NCBI RefSeq assembly: GCF_014764705.1
Contig: NZ_JACXXG010000018.1
Coordinates: 1-64,000 of the forward strand
DNA from: Stutzerimonas kunmingensis
Lineage (GTDB): Bacteria > Pseudomonadota > Gammaproteobacteria > Pseudomonadales > Pseudomonadaceae
DNA: 64,000 nt
Direction: 5' to 3'
The notes below the pieces were generated by a model. That model did no database searches, had not been told where the DNA came from, and worked only from the letters and a program-made list of their open reading frames with translations. Below are positions 19,752 to 29,254 of the stretch, in pieces; the first letter of the stretch is position 1, and each line of letters opens with the position of its first letter. Made by a program: the position numbers and the translations under genes.

Positions 19752-20318
19752 TCAGTCTGCGCGGGCGTGGCCCTGCTGGCGGTTGCGATAGCTTGTCACG
19801 GCCTCGTTGCGCACCGGGAAGGTCTGCTGCACCCGGTCGGCGAAGAAGCATTCTAGGGTACGGCCGATGGTCGGAAAAGCCAGCTCGGACCAAGGGATGT
19901 CTTGCTGATGAAAGAGCTTCACTTCCAGGCTTTCGTCTCCGGCACAGAAGTCCAGATCGACGAGCTCAGCGCGGAAGAACATGTAGACCTGATTGATATG
20001 TGGCAGGTCGAACAGGGTATACAGCTGCAGGTCACGCACTCTGGCGCAGGCCTCTTCGAGTGTTTCGCGCTCTGCGGCCTGCTGCATGGTTTCGCCGTTC
20101 TCCATGAAGCCGGCCGGCAGGGTCCAATAGCCCCGGCGCGGTTCGATCGCACGCCGACAGAGCAGCACGCGATCATCCCAGACGGGTACGCAGCCGGCGA
20201 CTATTCTCGGGTTCTGATAGTGCACCGTTTGGCAGCTGACGCAGACGAAGCGCGGCCGGTTGTCGCCGTCCGGTACGCGGACCAGCACCGGATCGCCGCA
20301 CTGGTTGCAGTATTTCAT
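19752..20318 (-). CDS. Nudix hydrolase with N-terminal zinc ribbon
   Basis: A 188-aa protein. Cys4, Cys7, Cys26 and Cys29 form a zinc ribbon, as in NudC/NADH-pyrophosphatase-like proteins. The Nudix box GFMENGETMQQ...RETLEEA lies at 70-91. It should cleave a nucleoside-diphosphate-linked substrate; NADH-like dinucleotides are possible, but the substrate is not decided by the sequence. ATG 20316-20318 follows AGGAAGG. It is divergent from a second, unrelated Nudix gene (CoA pyrophosphatase) 218 bp away. Confidence 0.88.
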   Translation of the reverse strand: MKYCNQCGDPVLVRVPDGDNRPRFVCVSCQTVHYQNPRIVAGCVPVWDDRVLLCRRAIEPRRGYWTLPAGFMENGETMQQAAERETLEEACARVRDLQLYTLFDLPHINQVYMFFRAELVDLDFCAGDESLEVKLFHQQDIPWSELAFPTIGRTLECFFADRVQQTFPVRNEAVTSYRNRQQGHARAD

Positions 20319-20536
20319 TGGGGCCTTCCTGATTGCTCCGGGAAATATTGGGCTGTTCACACGGATTCGGCAAGGCAGCCTCTGCGCCGTTCGGGGTGGC
20401 TCTGACCCGCCTGGTTCGCAGTTGTAACATCGATATCGCTTCGAGGCGTTGGAGCTTCTCGTTTGGCGCTCTCCGGGCCTTGGGCGGCTCCGCCTTTCAT
20501 GCCATGATGCCGATCAAAGACGAAACGAGAAAATAC

Positions 20537-21154
20537 ATGCTGGACACAATACTCCACCGGGTGCGCGCTCATTCCCCGCATCTTCTGGAGCCGGAAGGCC
20601 GCCTGCCCGAGGCGGCCGTGTTGATGCCAATCACCCGCAGCGAGTCGCCGGAGCTGGTGCTGACGCTTCGCGCCGCCGGTCTTTCCACCCATGGTGGAGA
20701 AGTGGCGTTCCCCGGCGGTCGACGCGATCCGGAAGACCGCGATCTACTGCACACCGCGCTGCGTGAGGCCGAGGAAGAGGTTGGCCTGGCGCCAGGCATG
20801 GTCGAGGTCGTCGGCCCGCTCAGCAGCCTGGTGTCGGTGCATGGCATCCACGTCACGCCTTATGTCGGTCTGGTTCCGGACTATGTCGAGTACCGCGCCA
20901 ACGATGCCGAAATCGCCTCCGTGTTCTCTGTGCCGCTGGAATTCTTCTGCGAAGATCCGCGCGAGGTCACGCACCGCATCGATTACCAGGGACAGAGCTG
21001 GTACATCCCGTCCTACCGCTATGGCGAATACCAGATTTGGGGCCTGACCGCGATCATGATCGTCGAGCTGGTCAATGTCATATACGACGCCGGCATCGAA
21101 ATGCGCCGCGCGCCTGCCGCATTCATCGATCTGTCCGGGCGGCGCGAGCCCTGA
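20537..21154 (+). CDS. CoA pyrophosphatase (Nudix hydrolase, NudL/YeaB type)
   Basis: A 205-aa Nudix protein with the CoA-specific signature [19 protein letters not shown] (49-67) running into the Nudix helix REAEEEVGL (76-84). The family hydrolyses CoA and its derivatives to phosphopantetheine and 3',5'-ADP. The start at 20537 gives the usual MLDTIL beginning with only a weak GAGA site; the frame is open upstream as far as 20333 but those residues are not conserved. The gamma-carbonic anhydrase gene follows in the same direction 67 bp on. Confidence 0.88.
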   Translation: MLDTILHRVRAHSPHLLEPEGRLPEAAVLMPITRSESPELVLTLRAAGLSTHGGEVAFPGGRRDPEDRDLLHTALREAEEEVGLAPGMVEVVGPLSSLVSVHGIHVTPYVGLVPDYVEYRANDAEIASVFSVPLEFFCEDPREVTHRIDYQGQSWYIPSYRYGEYQIWGLTAIMIVELVNVIYDAGIEMRRAPAAFIDLSGRREP

Positions 21155-21221
21155 GCTGCACCGTCGCAGGGTCGAGCGGCATTCCTGTGGCCTGAGTACA
21201 ACTGACAAGAAGAGGTGTGTC

Positions 21222-21743
21222 GTGAAATACCGTCTGGGAGAGTCGCGGGTCGAAGCGCATCCGCAAAGCTGGGTAGCCCCCAATGCCACGCTGGTCGGCA
21301 AGATCAGGCTGGATGCGGGTGCAAGCGTCTGGTTTGGCGCCGTTCTGCGTGGTGACAACGAGTTGATCCACATCGGTGAGAACAGCAACGTGCAAGACGG
21401 CAGCGTGATGCACACCGATATGGGGCATCCGTTGACCCTGGGTACCGGCGTCACGGTTGGCCACAACGCCATGTTGCACGGTTGCACGGTCGGTGATTAC
21501 AGCCTGATCGGCATCAATGCGGTGGTGCTCAACGGCGCGAAGATCGGCAAGCACTGCATCATTGGCGCCAACACCCTGATTGCCGAGGGCAAGGAAATTC
21601 CCGATGGCTCACTGGTGGTCGGCTCGCCAGGCAAAGTGGTGCGTGAGCTGAGCGATGAGCAGAAGAAGATGCTCGAAGCCAGCGCCGCTCACTACGTGCA
21701 TAACGCTCAGCGGTACGCGCGTGAGCTGGAGCGCGATGAGTGA
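21222..21743 (+). CDS. Gamma-class carbonic anhydrase family protein
   Basis: A 173-aa left-handed beta-helix protein built from hexapeptide repeats (for example [25 protein letters not shown], split over about 80-104). The zinc-binding histidines are visible in HTDMGHP and GHNAMLHG. Family members act as carbonic anhydrases or remain structurally similar but inactive. The GTG start at 21222 follows AAGAGG and gives the usual VKYRLGES opening. Its stop overlaps the GTG start of the DUF1289 gene. Confidence 0.9.
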   Translation: MKYRLGESRVEAHPQSWVAPNATLVGKIRLDAGASVWFGAVLRGDNELIHIGENSNVQDGSVMHTDMGHPLTLGTGVTVGHNAMLHGCTVGDYSLIGINAVVLNGAKIGKHCIIGANTLIAEGKEIPDGSLVVGSPGKVVRELSDEQKKMLEASAAHYVHNAQRYARELERDE

Positions 21744-21931
21744 ACACGCAGGAAAAGCCGGTCGCCTCGCCCTGCGTCAGTCTCTGCGCTCTGGATGAGG
21801 ATGACCTGTGCGTCGGTTGCCAGCGAAGCGCGGATGAGATCCGGCGCTGGGGGTTGATGAGCAACGAGGAGCGGCGCGAGGTGCTTCAACGCTGCAGCGA
21901 GCGACTTCGCCTCAGTGGCCAGCTGATGTAG
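21740..21931 (+). CDS. DUF1289 small cysteine-rich protein
   Basis: A 63-aa protein starting with GTG that overlaps the stop of the gamma-carbonic anhydrase gene (GTGA), implying coupled translation. The DUF1289 core [20 protein letters not shown] has four Cys likely to bind a metal ion and is followed by the family's conserved [17 protein letters not shown] segment. Function is unknown. Confidence 0.88.
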   Translation: MNTQEKPVASPCVSLCALDEDDLCVGCQRSADEIRRWGLMSNEERREVLQRCSERLRLSGQLM

Positions 21932-21975
21932 GCGCGTGCCGGGTTCGTTTGTATTTCCAGAGTCGCGAGGATTCC

Positions 21976-23157
21976 ATGCCAAGAATAGGTACACCATTGT
22001 CTTCCAGCGCTACGCGCGTCCTGCTCTGTGGCTGCGGCGAGCTTGGCAAGGAGCTGGTTATTGAGCTGCAGCGGCTTGGCGTGGAAGTCATAGCGGTCGA
22101 CCGCTACGCCAATGCACCAGCCATGCAGGTTGCGCACCGCAGCCACGTGGTCGACATGCTCGACGGTGCTGCGCTGCGAGCGTTGATCGAGCAGGAGCGA
22201 CCGCATTACATCGTGCCGGAGATCGAGGCCATCGCCACCGCTACCCTGGTCGAGCTGGAGGGCGAAGGCTACACCGTGATACCCACGGCCCGGGCCGCGC
22301 AGCTGACGATGAATCGCGAAGGCATTCGCCGACTGGCCGCAGAGGAGCTGGGCTTGCCGACTTCACCCTATCGCTTCGCGGATTCGCTGGAGGAGTGTCG
22401 CTCGGCGGCGATGACGCTGGGCTTTCCCTGTCTGGTCAAGCCGGTGATGAGCTCGTCCGGCAAGGGGCAGTCGGTGCTGCGCAGCGAAGCCGATATCAAT
22501 GCCGCCTGGGGTTATGCGCAGGCCGGCGGTCGTGCAGGTCGCGGCCGGGTCATCGTCGAGGGCTTCATCGACTTTGATTATGAAATCACCTTGCTGACGG
22601 TGCGCCATGCGGGTGGCACGAGCTTCTGTGAGCCGGTCGGCCACCGCCAGGAGAAGGGCGACTATCAAGAGTCATGGCAGCCGCAGCCGATGGCGCCGGC
22701 GGCGATGGCCGAGGCGAAGCGCATTGCACTGGCGGTCACCGAGGCGTTGGGTGGGCGGGGCATCTTTGGCGTCGAGTTGTTCGTCAAAGGCGATCAGGTC
22801 TGGTTCTGCGAAATCTCCCCGCGTCCTCACGATACCGGCCTTGTGACACTGGTTTCGCAGGACCTTTCCGAGTTCGCGCTGCATGCGCGGGCCATTCTCG
22901 GCCTGCCGATTCCGAGCATCCGCCAGATGGGCTCGGCGGCTTCAGCGGTGATTCTGGTAGAAGGTGAATCCACCGAAGTGAGCTTCGGCAATCTCGCTGC
23001 TGCGCTTGCAGAACCGGATACCGCGCTGCGTCTGTTCGGCAAGCCCGGTGTAAGCGGCCAACGGCGCATGGGGGTCGCGCTGGCGCGGGACGTATCCATC
23101 GATGCGGCGAGAGAAAAGGCGTTGCGTGCAGCTGCCGCGGTGAAAGTGGAGCTGTGA
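21976..23157 (+). CDS. purT: Formate-dependent phosphoribosylglycinamide formyltransferase
   Basis: Third step of purine synthesis, the folate-free route: formate, ATP and GAR to FGAR. The 393 aa are typical. The ATP-grasp architecture is clear: an N-terminal preATP domain ([15 protein letters not shown]), the central grasp with [27 protein letters not shown], and the metal-binding [17 protein letters not shown] 21976 follows GAGGA; the upstream ATG at 21949 would add nine unconserved residues. purL in the same window supplies the next reaction. Confidence 0.96.
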   Translation: MPRIGTPLSSSATRVLLCGCGELGKELVIELQRLGVEVIAVDRYANAPAMQVAHRSHVVDMLDGAALRALIEQERPHYIVPEIEAIATATLVELEGEGYTVIPTARAAQLTMNREGIRRLAAEELGLPTSPYRFADSLEECRSAAMTLGFPCLVKPVMSSSGKGQSVLRSEADINAAWGYAQAGGRAGRGRVIVEGFIDFDYEITLLTVRHAGGTSFCEPVGHRQEKGDYQESWQPQPMAPAAMAEAKRIALAVTEALGGRGIFGVELFVKGDQVWFCEISPRPHDTGLVTLVSQDLSEFALHARAILGLPIPSIRQMGSAASAVILVEGESTEVSFGNLAAALAEPDTALRLFGKPGVSGQRRMGVALARDVSIDAAREKALRAAAAVKVEL

Positions 23158-23187
23158 GGCTGGCGGGCCGGCTTGCTGCCGCCCCGA

Positions 23188-24474
23188 TTACTCGGGTTGC
23201 TGCTCGTCCGAGGATGTGTCGTCGATGGTCCAGGCGCGTACGCTTTTCACGCGGTTATCGGCCGCTTGCAGGATTTCCAGCCGGTAGTTGCCGATCTGCA
23301 AGCAGATGCCGCTATCCGGCATGTGCTCAAGGGCCTCGGTGATGAGGCCGTTGAGCGTCTTGGGGCCGTCGCAAGGCAACTTCCACCCGAGGGCCCGGTT
23401 TACCTCGCGAATGTAGGCGGCGCCATCGATCACCAGCGTGCCGTCGTCCTGCGGGTGAATATCCGGGCTGCGCAGTACGTCCTGATTGCTGAACTCGCCG
23501 ACGATCTCTTCGAGGATGTCCTCAAGCGTGACGATGCCGCGGACGTCGCCGTATTCGTCGACCACGATGCCGATCCGTCGCTTCTGCTTCTGGAAGTTCA
23601 GCAGCTGGGTGGAAAGCGGAGTATTTTCCGGTACGAAATAGGGTTCGTTACAGGCTTCGAGCAGGCTTTCCTTGGTTAGCTGGTCATGACTGAGCAGGCG
23701 GGCAATCTGTCGCATATGGACGATGCCTTCGATCTGGTTGATGTCGTTGCGAAACACCGGCAGGCGAGTATGTGGCGTGGTGCGCAGCTGACCGATGATC
23801 GATTCCAGATCGTCATCGAGATCGATCCCGGTAACCTCGTTGCGCGGGATCATGATGTCGTCGACAGTGACCCGCTCCAGGTCGAGAATGCCGAGCAACA
23901 TGCTCTGGCGATTCAGCGGCAGGTCGGTGCCGGATTCGCGTACGACGCTGCGTAGCTCCTCGGTGGACAGGCTGTCGTTGCCCTTGTTGGACAGGTCGAC
24001 GCCAAGCAGCTTGAGCAGCCCGTTGCTTACCCAGCCGAGCATGGCAACCAGGGGATAAAGCACCTTCTGCAACAGCTTCAGCGGCAGGCTGACCGGGTAG
24101 GCGACAATCTCCGGGCGTAGTGCGGCCAGGGTTTTCGGCGTGATTTCGCCGAAGATCAGCAAGATGATGGTCAGGCCGATGGTGGCAATCGCGATCCCTG
24201 CTTCGCCCCATAGCTGCATCGCGAGCACGGTGGCGATGGATGAGGCCAGGATGTTGACGAAGTTGTTGCCAACCAGAATGGTGCCCAGCAGGCGGTCAGG
24301 ATGGGCCAGCAGTTCGCTGGCGCGCTGCGCGCCTCGATGCCCTTCCTTGGCCTGATGCCTGAGGCGGTAGCGGTTGAGGCTGAGCATGCCGGTTTCGGAG
24401 CTGGAGAAGAATGCCGAGCACAGCAGCAGAAAGACCAGCAGTCCGACCAGAAAGCCGGGGTGTAGATTTTCCAC
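23188..24474 (-). CDS. CorB/CNNM-type membrane protein (DUF21-CBS-CorC_HlyC)
   Basis: A 428-aa integral membrane protein. The N-terminal DUF21 domain has the SAFFSSSETGMLSLNRYRL signature (20-38) and IFGEITPKTLA. It is followed by a tandem CBS pair (about 205-330; MIPRNEVTGID, GIVVDEYGDVRGIVTLEDILEEIVG) and a C-terminal CorC_HlyC domain. CNNM/CorB proteins are linked to Mg2+ export and cobalt resistance; that role is inferred. The start is GTG at 24472-24474 with only a weak AGG site; it lies 17 bp after the CcsA-like gene, so the two are probably cotranscribed. Confidence 0.9.
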   Translation of the reverse strand: MENLHPGFLVGLLVFLLLCSAFFSSSETGMLSLNRYRLRHQAKEGHRGAQRASELLAHPDRLLGTILVGNNFVNILASSIATVLAMQLWGEAGIAIATIGLTIILLIFGEITPKTLAALRPEIVAYPVSLPLKLLQKVLYPLVAMLGWVSNGLLKLLGVDLSNKGNDSLSTEELRSVVRESGTDLPLNRQSMLLGILDLERVTVDDIMIPRNEVTGIDLDDDLESIIGQLRTTPHTRLPVFRNDINQIEGIVHMRQIARLLSHDQLTKESLLEACNEPYFVPENTPLSTQLLNFQKQKRRIGIVVDEYGDVRGIVTLEDILEEIVGEFSNQDVLRSPDIHPQDDGTLVIDGAAYIREVNRALGWKLPCDGPKTLNGLITEALEHMPDSGICLQIGNYRLEILQAADNRVKSVRAWTIDDTSSDEQQPE

Positions 24475-24491
24475 GGGTTAGCCTGTTTGCG

Positions 24492-25292
24492 TCAGATGTG
24501 CAGGATGAATTCGCGGACGAGCTTGCTGCCGAAATACGCCAGCATCAGCAGGCAGAAACCGACCAGTGTCCAGCGGATGGCCTTGTAGCCGCGCCAGCCA
24601 AGCTGGTGGCGCCCCCACAGCAGCAGGCCGAAGACGATCCAGGCAACCACCGAAAGGAGTGTCTTGTGGACCAGGTGCTGCGCAAAAAGGTCATCAAGAA
24701 ACAGCCAGCCGGAAAGCAGTGAGGCGGACAGAAGCAGCCAACCTGCCCAGAGAAAGCCGAACAACAGGCTTTCCATCGTCTGCAGAGGCGGGAAGTTGCG
24801 GATCAGGCCCGAGGGATGCTTGTGCTTGAGGTGGTGATCCTGCAGCAGCAGCAACAAGGCCTGGAAGACCGCAATGGTCAGCATGCCGTAGGCCAGGATC
24901 GACAGCAGGATATGCGCGAGTATGCCCGGCTCCTCAGCAATCGCAGGTGCAGTGCCGGATGGGGCGAACTGGGCGAAGAGTACCGTCAGGCAGCCCAGTG
25001 GAAAGAGCAGCAGCAGCAGGTTTTCCACTGGCATCCGATGCAGCGCCAGTAGTATCAGCAGGATGACAGCAGCGGCAATCAGGCTTGAGGCGGTGAAGAA
25101 GTCCAAGTGCAGGCCGCTTGGTGATATCAGCTGGATGAAAAGGCTGATCCCATGGGCAAGCAGAGCGAGCAGTCCGACTGTCAGCAGCAGACGTCTGTCC
25201 GGCACGGCGCGTTGTGCCAGACGCAAACTTTGATAACCCGTGGCGCCGGCATACAGAGCCGCGGCGGCAAGGCTGGGTAGCAGAGGGTGCAT
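24492..25292 (-). CDS. Cytochrome c assembly (CcsA/YpjD-like) membrane protein
   Basis: A 266-aa protein with about eight hydrophobic helices belonging to the CcsA/CcmC/HemX group. Two His (GILAHILLSI, and HLVHKTLLSVVAW) sit in the heme-handling region, as in other family members. In Pseudomonas this gene sits beside ffh and the CorB-like gene; its role in cytochrome c maturation is not proven. ATG 25290-25292 follows CCGGAAC; the longer open frame adds non-membrane residues. It is divergent from ffh. Confidence 0.85.
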   Translation of the reverse strand: MHPLLPSLAAAALYAGATGYQSLRLAQRAVPDRRLLLTVGLLALLAHGISLFIQLISPSGLHLDFFTASSLIAAAVILLILLALHRMPVENLLLLLFPLGCLTVLFAQFAPSGTAPAIAEEPGILAHILLSILAYGMLTIAVFQALLLLLQDHHLKHKHPSGLIRNFPPLQTMESLLFGFLWAGWLLLSASLLSGWLFLDDLFAQHLVHKTLLSVVAWIVFGLLLWGRHQLGWRGYKAIRWTLVGFCLLMLAYFGSKLVREFILHI

Positions 25293-25499
25293 AAGTTCCG
25301 GTAACGGGCTCGAAAGGTCGTGAGTGTGGCACAAAGACCCGAGGCGCAAAAGCGGTGGCCGGGTTACGGATCGTCACGGCGTGCGATGCGCCGCATGCTG
25401 CGCCATCCATCCCTGGCTTTGGGTCGCGCGGCGGCTGGCGCGGCCAGGTAAATACGAAAAGCCGTGCAGTCGGGGTACCGGCCGGACGCCCGCACCTTC

Positions 25500-25505
25500 T
25501 ATAAT
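25500..25505 (+). promoter_or_regulatory. Candidate -10 element of ffh
   Basis: A perfect TATAAT lies 33 bases before the ffh ATG. The -35 region at the right spacing is GC-rich and does not match the consensus well, so only the -10 element is supported. Confidence 0.45.
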
Positions 25506-25538
25506 CTCGCCCTTCAGCACCACAGCGTGGAATGGCTC

Positions 25539-26915
25539 ATGTTCGAAAACCTAACCGACCGCCTCTCACAAACGCTTCGCCACGTCACCGGCAAGGCGAA
25601 GCTGACCGAGGACAACATCAAGGACACGCTGCGTGAAGTGCGGATGGCGCTGCTCGAGGCCGACGTCGCACTGCCGGTGGTCAAGGAGTTCGTCAATCGG
25701 GTCAAGGAGCGCGCTGTTGGCACCGAGGTCTCGAAGAGCCTGACTCCGGGTCAGGCGTTCGTGAAGATCGTTCGCGCAGAGCTGGAAGAGTTGATGGGCG
25801 CGGCCAACGAGGACCTGGCGCTTCAGGTCACTCCGCCGGCCGTGGTGCTGATGGCCGGCCTGCAGGGGGCGGGCAAGACCACCACCGTGGGGAAGCTGGC
25901 GCGCTTCCTCAAGGAGCGCAAGAAGAAGAGCGTGCTGGTGGTTTCGGCTGACGTCTATCGTCCGGCTGCGATCAAGCAGCTCGAAACCCTGGCCGGCGAA
26001 GTGGGTGTGACCTTCTTCCCTTCCGATATCAGCCAGAAGCCGGTGGAGATCGCCCAGGCGGCCATCCGTGAAGCCAAGCTCAAGTTCATTGACGTGGTGC
26101 TGGTGGATACTGCCGGTCGTCTGGCCGTTGATGCCGAGATGATGGCCGAGATCCAGGCTGTACACGCCGCGATCAATCCTGCCGAAACGCTGTTCGTGGT
26201 CGATGCCATGACGGGCCAGGACGCGGCAAACACCGCCAAGGCGTTCGGCGAAGCACTGCCGCTGACCGGTGTGGTGTTGACCAAGGTGGATGGCGATGCG
26301 CGTGGTGGTGCCGCGCTTTCGGTGCGGCACGTGACCGGGAAGCCGATCAAGTTCCTCGGCATGGGCGAGAAGAGTGACGCCCTTGAACCTTTCCATCCGG
26401 ATCGTATCGCCTCTCGCATCCTCGGCATGGGCGATGTGCTCAGCCTTATCGAGCAGGCCGAGCAGACCCTTGATCGCGAGAAGGCCGAGAAGCTCACCAA
26501 GAAGCTCAAGAAGGGCAAAGGGTTCGATCTCGAGGACTTCCGCGATCAGCTACAGCAGATGAAGAACATGGGCGGCCTCGGTGGCTTGATGGACAAGCTG
26601 CCATCGATCGGTGGCGTCAACCTGTCGCAGATGGGGCATGCTCAGGGCGCAGCGGAGAAGCAGTTCATGCAGATGGAGGCGATCATCAACTCGATGACGC
26701 CTGCCGAGCGACGCAATCCTGACATCATCAGTGGATCGCGCAAGCGCCGTATCGCCATGGGGTCAGGTACCCAGGTGCAGGATATCGGCCGGCTGATCAA
26801 GCAGCACAAGCAGATGCAGAAGATGATGAAAAAGGTCACCGGCAAGGGTGGCATGACCAAGATGATGCGCGGCATGGGCGGCATGTTCCCAGGCGGCGGC
26901 ATGCCGAAGTTCTAG
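25539..26915 (+). CDS. ffh: Signal recognition particle protein Ffh
   Basis: A 458-aa GTPase that, with 4.5S RNA and FtsY, targets nascent membrane proteins to the translocon. The N domain is followed by the G domain with GLQGAGKTTT (107-116), DTAGRL and TKVDGDARGG, then the Met-rich M domain (about 300-458; KMMKKVTGKGGMTKMMRGMGG) that binds signal sequences and RNA. The chosen ATG gives MFENLTDRL, the standard start. The 4.5S RNA gene is not in the window. Confidence 0.97.
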   Translation: MFENLTDRLSQTLRHVTGKAKLTEDNIKDTLREVRMALLEADVALPVVKEFVNRVKERAVGTEVSKSLTPGQAFVKIVRAELEELMGAANEDLALQVTPPAVVLMAGLQGAGKTTTVGKLARFLKERKKKSVLVVSADVYRPAAIKQLETLAGEVGVTFFPSDISQKPVEIAQAAIREAKLKFIDVVLVDTAGRLAVDAEMMAEIQAVHAAINPAETLFVVDAMTGQDAANTAKAFGEALPLTGVVLTKVDGDARGGAALSVRHVTGKPIKFLGMGEKSDALEPFHPDRIASRILGMGDVLSLIEQAEQTLDREKAEKLTKKLKKGKGFDLEDFRDQLQQMKNMGGLGGLMDKLPSIGGVNLSQMGHAQGAAEKQFMQMEAIINSMTPAERRNPDIISGSRKRRIAMGSGTQVQDIGRLIKQHKQMQKMMKKVTGKGGMTKMMRGMGGMFPGGGMPKF

Positions 26916-27012
26916 AGAGTGTCTTGTCGCGGCGCTGAGCCGCGACGTAATGCGGTCTGCAGCCTGATGCCGGGTATCACCTAGCTCCGGCTGAGACCTT
27001 TAGTAAAAGAGT

Positions 27013-27040
27013 TTGCAAAATCCCCGGCATTCCTTAAAAT
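27013..27040 (+). promoter_or_regulatory. Candidate sigma-70 promoter of the rpsP operon
   Basis: TTGCAA (27013-27018), a 16-bp spacer and TAAAAT (27035-27040) fit a sigma-70 promoter for rpsP-rimM-trmD-rplS. It would start transcription about 70 bases before the rpsP ATG. Confidence 0.5.
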
Positions 27041-27072
27041 GTGCGGCCTTTCGGGCCTAGGCCCATTTTAAG
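27033..27072 (+). promoter_or_regulatory. Inverted-repeat leader structure ahead of rpsP
   Basis: A 9-bp inverted repeat CTTAAAATG / CATTTTAAG encloses a GC-rich core with three GGCC blocks able to form alternative hairpins. The left arm overlaps the candidate -10 box, so it may serve as an operator in DNA, while the core would be in the 5' leader RNA. Confidence 0.45.
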
Positions 27073-27118
27073 TGTGTGCCTTAAGTAAGTTAGCACCGAC
27101 TACAGGAACGATGTTCAC

Positions 27119-27370
27119 ATGGTAACTATTCGTCTCGCCCGTGGCGGCTCCAAGAAGCGCCCTTTCTACCACCTGACCGTGACCAACAGCCGCAACCCGC
27201 GTGATGGTCGCTTCGTCGAGCGCATCGGTTTCTTCAACCCGATCGCCACTGGTGCGGAAGTGAAGCTTTCTGTAAACCAGGAGCGCGCTACTTACTGGCT
27301 GAGCCAGGGCGCACAGCCGTCTGAGCGCGTTGCTCAGCTGCTGAAGGAAGCTGCTAAGGCCGCTGCCTGA
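27119..27370 (+). CDS. rpsP: 30S ribosomal protein S16
   Basis: An 83-aa ribosomal protein with the typical start [19 protein letters not shown] and the [14 protein letters not shown] motif. It stabilises the central and 5' domains of 16S rRNA. It is the first gene of the rpsP-rimM-trmD-rplS operon. An AGGAACG lies about ten bases before the ATG; a second ATG at 27111 is out of frame. Confidence 0.98.
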   Translation: MVTIRLARGGSKKRPFYHLTVTNSRNPRDGRFVERIGFFNPIATGAEVKLSVNQERATYWLSQGAQPSERVAQLLKEAAKAAA

Positions 27371-27375
27371 ATCTC

Positions 27376-27912
27376 ATGAACGCAACGTCTGCTCCGGTCG
27401 ATGACCTGGTTGTCATCGGCAAGATCGTTTCGGTGCATGGCGTACGCGGTGACGTAAAGGTCTATTCCTTTACTGATCCGATCGACAACCTGCTGGGCTA
27501 TCGACGCTGGACGCTGAGGCGAGGCGACGAGGTGAAGCAGGTCGAGTTGGTCAAGGGGCGCCTCCAGGGGAAGATCCTGGTGGCAACGCTGAGTGGGTTG
27601 GATGATCGCGAAGTTGCGCGTACCTACGCCGATTTCGAGATATGCATCCCGCGTAGCGAACTGCCCGCCTTGGACGACGGTGAGTACTACTGGTATCAGC
27701 TTCAGGGCTTGAAGGTCATCAATCAGGCTGGGCAGTTGCTTGGTCAGATCGATCACCTGCTTGAAACCGGAGCCAACGACGTGATGGTCGTGAAGCCTTG
27801 TGCTGAAAGCCTGGACGATCGCGAGCGTCTGCTGCCTTACACCGATCAATGCGTGTTGAAGATCGATCTGGTAGCGGGCGAGATGCAGGTCGATTGGGAC
27901 GCGGATTTCTGA
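27376..27912 (+). CDS. rimM: Ribosome maturation factor RimM
   Basis: A 178-aa assembly factor for the 30S head that works with S19. The N-terminal RimM domain ([20 protein letters not shown]) is followed by a PRC-barrel ([11 protein letters not shown]). It starts five bases after rpsP and trmD starts five bases after its stop, so the operon is tightly packed. Confidence 0.97.
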   Translation: MNATSAPVDDLVVIGKIVSVHGVRGDVKVYSFTDPIDNLLGYRRWTLRRGDEVKQVELVKGRLQGKILVATLSGLDDREVARTYADFEICIPRSELPALDDGEYYWYQLQGLKVINQAGQLLGQIDHLLETGANDVMVVKPCAESLDDRERLLPYTDQCVLKIDLVAGEMQVDWDADF

Positions 27913-27917
27913 ACGGC

Positions 27918-28670
27918 ATGTCCGCTTTGCGCGTCGAGGTCATCAGCCTTTTCCCGGATATGTTCGCAGCGATATGTGACTACGGGATTACCAGTCGTGC
28001 CGTGAAGCAGGGGTTGTTGCAGTTGAGCTGCTGGAACCCCAGAAGCTACACCGAAGACCGCCACCAAACAGTGGACGACCGCCCATTCGGCGGTGGCCCC
28101 GGCATGGTGATGAAGATCAAGCCGCTCGAGCTTGCCTTGGCTGACGCCAAACAGGCTGCGGGTGAGACGGCGAAGGTGATCTACCTCTCGCCGCAGGGGC
28201 GCCAGCTGAAACAGGCTGATGTCCGCGAGATGGCAAAAGAGGATGCGCTTATCCTGATTGCCGGTCGCTACGAAGGTATTGATGAGCGCTTCATCGAAGC
28301 GCATGTCGATGAGGAATGGTCGATTGGTGATTACGTGTTGTCCGGTGGCGAGTTGCCGGCAATGGTGCTGATCGACGCCGTGACGAGGCTGCTTCCGGGC
28401 GCCCTGGGTCATGCTGGTTCCGCCGAGGAGGATTCGTTCACCGACGGCCTGCTCGACTGTCCGCACTACACGCGTCCTGAGGTGTATGCGGGTAAATGTG
28501 TTCCTGATGTGCTGCTCAGCGGCAACCACGAACACATCCGACGCTGGCGCTTGCAGCAGTCCCTTGGAAGGACCTGGGAGCGACGCGCCGATCTTCTGGA
28601 TAGCCGCTCGCTTTCTGGAGAAGAACAGAAGCTGCTGGCGGAATACATCCGCCAGCGGGACGATAGTTAA
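27918..28670 (+). CDS. trmD: tRNA (guanine-N1)-methyltransferase TrmD
   Basis: Methylates G37 of tRNAs using SAM, which prevents +1 frameshifting. The 250 aa fit the SPOUT-fold family, with the deep-knot segments [18 protein letters not shown] and [11 protein letters not shown] visible at about 87-140. The start at 27918 gives [16 protein letters not shown]; the ribosome site is weak (GAACGG), consistent with coupling to rimM upstream. Confidence 0.97.
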   Translation: MSALRVEVISLFPDMFAAICDYGITSRAVKQGLLQLSCWNPRSYTEDRHQTVDDRPFGGGPGMVMKIKPLELALADAKQAAGETAKVIYLSPQGRQLKQADVREMAKEDALILIAGRYEGIDERFIEAHVDEEWSIGDYVLSGGELPAMVLIDAVTRLLPGALGHAGSAEEDSFTDGLLDCPHYTRPEVYAGKCVPDVLLSGNHEHIRRWRLQQSLGRTWERRADLLDSRSLSGEEQKLLAEYIRQRDDS

Positions 28671-28712
28671 CGTATCGATGGCAACCCACAGGGTTGACCT
28701 TAGGAGCACAGC

Positions 28713-29063
28713 ATGACCAACAAGATCATTCAGCAGCTCGAAGCCGAGCAGATGAACAAAGAAATCCCGCCGTTCGCACCGGGCGACACCGTTATCGTTC
28801 AGGTGAAGGTGAAGGAAGGCGAGCGTCAGCGTCTGCAGGCCTTCGAAGGCGTCGTGATTGGCAAGCGCAACCGCGGTCTGAACAGTGCTTTCACCGTTCG
28901 CAAGATCTCCAACGGTGTAGGCGTCGAGCGTACTTTCCAGAGCTACAGCCCGATGGTCGACAGCATCAGCGTCAAGCGTCGCGGTGACGTGCGCAAGGCC
29001 AAGCTGTACTACCTCCGCGCGCTGTCCGGCAAGGCCGCCCGCATCAAGGAAAAGCTGGTCTAA
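28713..29063 (+). CDS. rplS: 50S ribosomal protein L19
   Basis: A 116-aa protein of the subunit interface, opening [14 protein letters not shown] and carrying the family's PPFAPGDTV and [15 protein letters not shown] motifs. TAGGAG precedes the ATG. It is the last gene of the rpsP operon and is followed by a strong terminator. Confidence 0.98.
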   Translation: MTNKIIQQLEAEQMNKEIPPFAPGDTVIVQVKVKEGERQRLQAFEGVVIGKRNRGLNSAFTVRKISNGVGVERTFQSYSPMVDSISVKRRGDVRKAKLYYLRALSGKAARIKEKLV

Positions 29064-29077
29064 GACCGCGGTTCCGC

Positions 29078-29106
29078 AAAAAAAGCAGCCCTCGGGCTGC
29101 TTTTTT
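29078..29106 (+). terminator. Rho-independent terminator of the rpsP-rplS operon
   Basis: An A run, a GCAGCC-CTCG-GGCTGC stem and a T run make a symmetrical terminator 15 bases after rplS. It could also work on the opposite strand. Confidence 0.93.
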
Positions 29107-29254
29107 CGTTTCTAGGGCCTGCTGATTCCGGCGGAGCGAGACTTGTGCCTGCGATTGGGGCAGCGATCGGATGAAGAGATTCCGATTCGTTTGCGCTCTG
29201 GCCGCATCGGGACGCCTGTGGAAAACTGTTGCCCCCCTTCTGATTGAAGCTGTC

